From Elusimicrobiota bacterium (GTDB lineage Bacteria > Elusimicrobiota > Endomicrobiia > Endomicrobiales > Endomicrobiaceae), in contig JAFXSD010000076.1 of assembly GCA_017525905.1 (NCBI GenBank), positions 82,293 to 146,292 of the forward strand: a stretch of 64,000 nt of DNA, written 5' to 3'. The translations under genes and the position numbers were made by a program. The notes beneath the pieces were generated by a model, which saw only the letters and a list, made by a program, of their open reading frames with translations, was not told the origin of the DNA and ran no database searches. Positions 59,820 through 64,000 of this stretch are shown piece by piece; the stretch's first letter is position 1, and every line of letters starts with the position of its first letter.

Positions 59820-61409
59820 TTATTGTTTTTTATTTATGAGCGCCGCTTTTATGAAATTTGCAAACAACGGATGCGGTCTGGTCGGTCTTGACTGAAACTC
59901 CGGATTAAACTGAACAGCAACAAACCACGGATGATCTTTTATTTCCACGATTTCAACATATTTGTTTTCATCGGCAGAATAACCGGATACAACAAGTCCT
60001 TTTTCTTCCAATATTTTAACATAATCTTTGTTCACTTCATAACTATGTCTGTGCCTTTCGCTTATAACATCCTTTTTATAAATTTCATAAGCTTTTGTAT
60101 CTTTTGTCACATTGCATTTCCAAGAACCAAGTCTCATTAAATGTCCATCTTTATTTTTTGCATTTGTTTGAATTATAACAGGTGTCTTTGCATTTTTATC
60201 TATATTTAAAGAATTTGCATCTTTTATTCCGCAAACATTTCTTGCATATTCAATAATAACACTCTGCATACCTAACGATATACCGAAGAAAGGAATTTTA
60301 TTCTCTCTTGCATATTTTATTACATTGAGTTTTCCGTCTAAAGTCCCGCCGCTGTCTCCGTCGGGAGAGATAATTGCATTTACATCTTTCAAATCCTGTT
60401 CCAAATGTTGAGAATCGGTATCAACATATTTTATTTTAACTTCAGTAATATTTATTGCACCGCCATGTTTTAATGCTTCGAAAACACTTTTATAAGAATC
60501 TTTTAAATCTATAAATTTCCCTGCTATTGCAACGGTAACCTGATGTTCCGGACATCTGCAGTTATGTATCATATCATTCCATTGTTTTAAATCTATGGGT
60601 TTTGCATCAAGTTTCAAATATTTTACTATCAAATCATCTATTTTGTTTTCATGCAATTGAACAGGTACTTCATAAATTGAAGTTTGAACATCTCTCTCTT
60701 CGATTACCGCATCTTTTTCCACATTACAAAAAAGAGATATTTTATCCCTGATTTCATCGGTTAAATGCTGATCCATTCTGCAAAGAATTATTGACGGTTC
60801 TATACCTATTTCTCTTAACTTTTGAACACTATGCTGAGTAGGTTTTGTTTTTAATTCTTCGGATGCTTTTATATATGGTATCAATGTAACATGAACATAC
60901 AATACATTTTCTCTGCCGATATCGTTTCTGAATTGTCTTATTGCTTCCAAGAAAGGAAGGCCCTCGATGTCTCCTACTGTTCCCCCTATTTCAACCATAA
61001 CGACATCACTGTCCCCGGCTACCGCTTTTAATCTTTCTTTTATTTCATTTGTTATATGAGGAACAACTTGAACGGTTTTACCGGCAAATTTTCCTTCAAT
61101 TTCATCGTTTAAAACTTTTTGATATATTCTGCCTGAAGTAACGGTATTTACTTTTGTTGTCTCTTGATCGATAAATCTTTCATAATGACCTAAATCCAAA
61201 TCCGCTTCCATACCATCTATGGTAACAAAAACCTCTCCGTGTTGCATAGGTGATAAAAGCCCCGGATTAATATTTAAATAAGGATCACATTTCAATATAT
61301 TTACTTTTAATCCTCTTGCTTTAAGTAAACATGCAATTGATGCTGCCGTAATTCCTTTTCCTACGGATGATATTACTCCTCCGGTAACAAAAATATATTT
61401 TGTTTTCAT
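59820..61409 (-). CDS. pyrG: CTP synthase with substituted glutaminase residues
   Basis: This 529-residue enzyme forms CTP from UTP and ATP. The synthetase domain (1-265) is intact: [58 protein letters not shown]. The glutamine amidotransferase domain (about 290-529) has lost key residues. Position 378, normally the Cys nucleophile of GICLGMQ, is Ser (GISLGMQ); position 502, normally His of QFHPE, is Asn (QFNPE); Glu504 remains. The oxyanion loop PGGFG is also changed (SPDGDSGG). It should therefore use free ammonia rather than glutamine. kdsB follows upstream at 25 bases. Confidence 0.93.
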   Translation of the reverse strand: MKTKYIFVTGGVISSVGKGITAASIACLLKARGLKVNILKCDPYLNINPGLLSPMQHGEVFVTIDGMEADLDLGHYERFIDQETTKVNTVTSGRIYQKVLNDEIEGKFAGKTVQVVPHITNEIKERLKAVAGDSDVVMVEIGGTVGDIEGLPFLEAIRQFRNDIGRENVLYVHVTLIPYIKASEELKTKPTQHSVQKLREIGIEPSIILCRMDQHLTDEIRDKISLFCNVEKDAVIEERDVQTSIYEVPVQLHENKIDDLIVKYLKLDAKPIDLKQWNDMIHNCRCPEHQVTVAIAGKFIDLKDSYKSVFEALKHGGAINITEVKIKYVDTDSQHLEQDLKDVNAIISPDGDSGGTLDGKLNVIKYARENKIPFFGISLGMQSVIIEYARNVCGIKDANSLNIDKNAKTPVIIQTNAKNKDGHLMRLGSWKCNVTKDTKAYEIYKKDVISERHRHSYEVNKDYVKILEEKGLVVSGYSADENKYVEIVEIKDHPWFVAVQFNPEFQSRPTRPHPLFANFIKAALINKKQ

Positions 61410-61434
61410 TCCATAAACTCCTTTGCTTTTTATA

Positions 61435-62175
61435 TTATTTATTTTTTAATGCTTTTTTAACCTTTGCAACATCTTCAATAACATTAATATCTTGAAGATC
61501 TTTATCAGAGATAATAATTTTTATTTTTTTACCTTGTTCCAATGCTCTTAATTGTTCCAAACTCTCACAAATTTCAAGTTTTGTCTGTTTAGATTTCGTA
61601 AATTCACAAACAAATTTTTTTGTATATCCGTAGACACCTATATGTTTATAGTAATCTGCCTTATTTTTATTTTTTTCATCTCTCACAAAAGGTATCGGAT
61701 ATCTTGAAAAATATAATGCATACTTATTTTTATCAAAAATAACTTTTACCGTGTTTGGATTTGATACATCATCCGTCGGTTTCATTTTATAAGCAACAGT
61801 TAAATACTCAAGTTTTCTGTTGTTCTTAAATTCTTCAACCATTTTTTCCACAAGCTTTTTATCTATCAACGGTTCATCACCTTGAACATTAATGAACACA
61901 TTATAATTTTTTAAATATTTATTCGCGACATATGCTACTCTGTCTGTCCCGCTTTTTAAAGTTGCAGGTGTCATAAAAACATTAAAACCTGCTGCTTTTA
62001 CAGTATTGAATATTCTCTTATCATCGGTAGCAACAGCAACACAATTTACACCTTTACACTTTGATACTTTGCTTACGACATGCAATATGAGAGGTTTCCC
62101 GTTTATTAAAAATAAAGGTTTCCCCGGAAATCTGCTTGATGCATATCTTGCAGGAATCACTACTGCCGTTTTCAT
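61435..62175 (-). CDS. kdsB: 3-deoxy-manno-octulosonate cytidylyltransferase
   Basis: This 246-residue enzyme activates Kdo to CMP-Kdo using CTP, for LPS core synthesis. Motifs: IPARYASSRFPGKPLFLING, VAVATDD, FINVQGDEPLIDKKLVE and YKHIGVYGYTKKF. It lies directly ahead of pyrG, which supplies its CTP, a common pairing in Gram-negative genomes. A GGAG site precedes the ATG. Confidence 0.95.
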   Translation of the reverse strand: MKTAVVIPARYASSRFPGKPLFLINGKPLILHVVSKVSKCKGVNCVAVATDDKRIFNTVKAAGFNVFMTPATLKSGTDRVAYVANKYLKNYNVFINVQGDEPLIDKKLVEKMVEEFKNNRKLEYLTVAYKMKPTDDVSNPNTVKVIFDKNKYALYFSRYPIPFVRDEKNKNKADYYKHIGVYGYTKKFVCEFTKSKQTKLEICESLEQLRALEQGKKIKIIISDKDLQDINVIEDVAKVKKALKNK

Positions 62176-62248
62176 ATAAAAACACTCCGTACTTTTGGAA
62201 AAATGAAAGATTAGAAGAATAATCTTTAAATCTTCTATATGTAATTTT

Positions 62249-63235
62249 CTATTTTTTATTAAAACTTTTTATCGTTTTTATAATTTCTTCTATTGTAACA
62301 GTTGCCGTTCCTACTTTACCTACAACAACACCTGCTGCAAAATTAGCAATTTCGGCAGCTTCTACAAGTTTCCATTTAGCTGCCAAAGCAAGTGTCATTG
62401 TTGCAATAACAGTATCACCGGCACCGGTAACATCGTATACTTCTTTTGCTCTTGTAGGAATATGTGTGATTTTATTTTTTTCTATTACCGTCATGCCTTT
62501 TTCACCTCTGGTAATAAGAACGGAATCGGATTGTAAAAGTTTTAATATTCTTTTACCGAGATTAGCAATATCCATATCCGTTTTTATTCCCTGATGTTGT
62601 GCATTCATACCTTCTATTGCTTCTTTTGTATTCGGTGTCATACAAGTTATATGCTTATATTTTTTAAAATTTTCAACTTTAGGATCAACCGTTACGGGAA
62701 TTCTTTTCTTTTTTGCAAGAGTTATGATTTTTTTCAATACTTTATTCGTAACTATACCTTTTGCATAATCCGAAATTATTACACCGTCAACTTCTTTCAT
62801 TACAGCATCTATATTATCTAAAATATTTTCTTCCGTTTTTCCGGAAAAAGCACCTTTTATTTCTTTGTCTACTCTAACTACTTGTTGATTTGATGCCACA
62901 ATTCTTGTTTTTAAAGTGGTAGGCCTTTGTTTATCTACAACTATATAACTTGTGTTTATTCTCTTGTTTTCGAGCATTTCTTTCATATGTAAACCGTTAA
63001 GATCGTCTCCTATAACGGTAACTATATATGCTTTTGCCCCGAGAGAAGTAATATTACTTGCAACATTTCCCGCACCGCCTAAAGTTTCCGTTTCATTTTT
63101 TACTTCAACAACAGGAACGGGAGCTTCCGGAGAAATTCTTGAAACTTTTCCCCAAATAAACCTGTCAACCATTGTATCACCGACAACCAAAATAGACTTA
63201 TTTTTTAAACTCAACACTTTTTTCAATAAATCCAT
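62249..63235 (-). CDS. rfaE1: D-glycero-beta-D-manno-heptose-7-phosphate kinase
   Basis: This 328-residue PfkB-type kinase phosphorylates heptose 7-phosphate at C1 in LPS inner-core heptose synthesis. Motifs: VVGDTMVDRFIWGKVSRISP, EAPVPVVEV, LGGAGNVASNI, VDPKVENFKKY and the catalytic DVTGAGDTVIATM. It is the kinase part only; the nucleotidyltransferase half found in bifunctional HldE is absent and must be encoded elsewhere. rfaD lies next in the same direction. Confidence 0.94.
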   Translation of the reverse strand: MDLLKKVLSLKNKSILVVGDTMVDRFIWGKVSRISPEAPVPVVEVKNETETLGGAGNVASNITSLGAKAYIVTVIGDDLNGLHMKEMLENKRINTSYIVVDKQRPTTLKTRIVASNQQVVRVDKEIKGAFSGKTEENILDNIDAVMKEVDGVIISDYAKGIVTNKVLKKIITLAKKKRIPVTVDPKVENFKKYKHITCMTPNTKEAIEGMNAQHQGIKTDMDIANLGKRILKLLQSDSVLITRGEKGMTVIEKNKITHIPTRAKEVYDVTGAGDTVIATMTLALAAKWKLVEAAEIANFAAGVVVGKVGTATVTIEEIIKTIKSFNKK

Positions 63236-63244
63236 ACCTACTCC

Positions 63245-63280
63245 AATTTATAATTTATAATTTACAATTTATAATTAATG
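63245..63280. repeat. Short AT-rich direct repeat
   Basis: Repeated ATTTATAATTTACAATTTATAA-type units fill the gap between rfaD and rfaE1. Low-complexity sequence with no evident function. Confidence 0.4.
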
Positions 63281-63297
63281 TATAGTGCAAACAATTT

Positions 63298-64000
63298 TTA
63301 CAAGTAACTTTTGTTTTTCAAATAACTGCAATAATCTTTAATGGAATCTTCAAGTTCCATAAATTTATGATTACAACCGGCTTGTTTTATTTTGTCCATT
63401 TTTGCTTCCGTAAAATATTGGTATTTCCCTCTTAAAATTTCAGGCATATCAAAATATTCTATATTTGTTTGTTTACCTACTGCGGCAAACATCGATCTTG
63501 CAATATCGTTCCAACTTCTTGCTTTACCGGTACCTATATTGAATAATCCGGTATTTTTAGGATTGTTTAATAAAAACATCATAACCTCTACGACATCTTT
63601 TATATAAACGAAATCTCTTAAAGAATCACCATCACCATATTTACTGTTATAAGATTTAAACAATCTTATTATTCCTTTTTGTGCAACATCATCATAAGTT
63701 TTACATATAACACTCTTCATTGTTCCTTTATGATATTCATTAGGCCCGAAAACATTAAAAAATTTTATTCCGGTAACTTTATTATTATATTTGTTTCTCA
63801 AAAGCCATAAGTCAAAAAGTTGTTTTGAATAGCCGTACATATTCAACGGAGCAAGTTTATCTATATCACATTGATCATCGTAACCGTTTTCTCCGTTACC
63901 GTAAGTTGCTGCAGATGATGCATAAATAAACGGAATTCCGAGTTCCATTGCCCACAAAGCAAGAATTTTGGAATATTCAAAATTATTGTGAATGTAATAA
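63298..64000 (-). CDS. rfaD: ADP-L-glycero-D-manno-heptose 6-epimerase, N-terminus outside window
   Basis: About 234 codons are visible; the frame is open through base 64000, continuing upstream of the apparent start at 63957 as EYSKILALWAMELG. It is a short-chain dehydrogenase: FIYASSAATYG and YGYSKQLFDLW supply the Ser and the Tyr-x3-Lys pair, followed by KFFNVFGPNEYHKG and FNIGTGKARSWND. It inverts C6 of ADP-heptose for the LPS inner core. The NAD-binding N-terminus lies beyond the window. It forms a heptose pair with rfaE1. Confidence 0.9.
   Translation of the reverse strand, partial: YYIHNNFEYSKILALWAMELGIPFIYASSAATYGNGENGYDDQCDIDKLAPLNMYGYSKQLFDLWLLRNKYNNKVTGIKFFNVFGPNEYHKGTMKSVICKTYDDVAQKGIIRLFKSYNSKYGDGDSLRDFVYIKDVVEVMMFLLNNPKNTGLFNIGTGKARSWNDIARSMFAAVGKQTNIEYFDMPEILRGKYQYFTEAKMDKIKQAGCNHKFMELEDSIKDYCSYLKNKSYL

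Overview
The window comes from an AT-rich Gram-negative bacterium. Genes for Kdo (kdsD, kdsB) and heptose (rfaE1, rfaD) precursors, a TolC/HlyD export set, rseP and a periplasmic LTXXQ protein all imply an outer membrane with LPS. The non-mevalonate isoprenoid genes (dxr, ispG), paaK next to an ACT-domain gene, and a giant exported protein of a kind I associate with Elusimicrobiota/Omnitrophica-like lineages suggest something near Endomicrobia. That placement is inference only.

Positions 1 to about 11,870 are one end of an integrated phage or phage-like element. A long leftward early operon (about 9,600 down to 1) holds some fifteen small, mostly overlapping genes, then dnaB, a lambda-O-type initiator, a TerS-like protein, SSB and a truncated Nmad1-type gene. 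The initiator gene carries four near-identical palindromes in its linker-coding region, which looks like a lambda-style internal origin; two more copies lie at 1.76-1.87 kb. Two tRNA-like genes have abnormal anticodon regions. A rightward lysogeny module follows: an HTH repressor, a membrane protein, a small exported Cys protein and a tyrosine integrase. Between the two arms lie operator-like repeats, a strong leftward promoter, and a rightward promoter-hairpin-terminator unit that would make a small RNA antisense to the early leader.

Positions 12,100 to 36,900 are chromosome: an LTXXQ gene split by a frameshift at an A7 run, ygiQ, tRNA-Ser, TPR and membrane genes, rseP-ispG-greA, convergent recN/nadK, paaK-ACT, an ECF sigma/anti-sigma pair, a DUF4015 hydrolase with dxr, TauE/SafE, a DUF374 acyltransferase, a TolC-HlyD-two-permease export operon without an ATPase, kdsD and a diverged trpF-like gene. 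Positions 36,900 to 40,060 hold a partial histidine cluster (hisI, hisA, hisB, a small unknown gene, hisD). A sugar transferase, DUF2779, PHP, PIN-PhoH, acyl-ACP thioesterase, GNAT and CstA genes follow.

Positions 48,286 to 59,190 are a single 3,634-codon gene for an exported multidomain protein. It has an EreA/ChaN-like N-terminus, two copies of a CPBP-type intramembrane protease module, an alpha-solenoid, a phosphohistidine domain followed by a PPDK-type ATP-grasp domain, and a caspase-like His/Cys dyad. A small exported-protein gene lies just upstream, separated by a terminator hairpin. The right end is a CTP synthase whose glutaminase Cys and His are replaced by Ser and Asn, then kdsB, rfaE1 and a truncated rfaD. 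An 8-bp-period minisatellite recurs in intergenic gaps on both sides of the phage junction.
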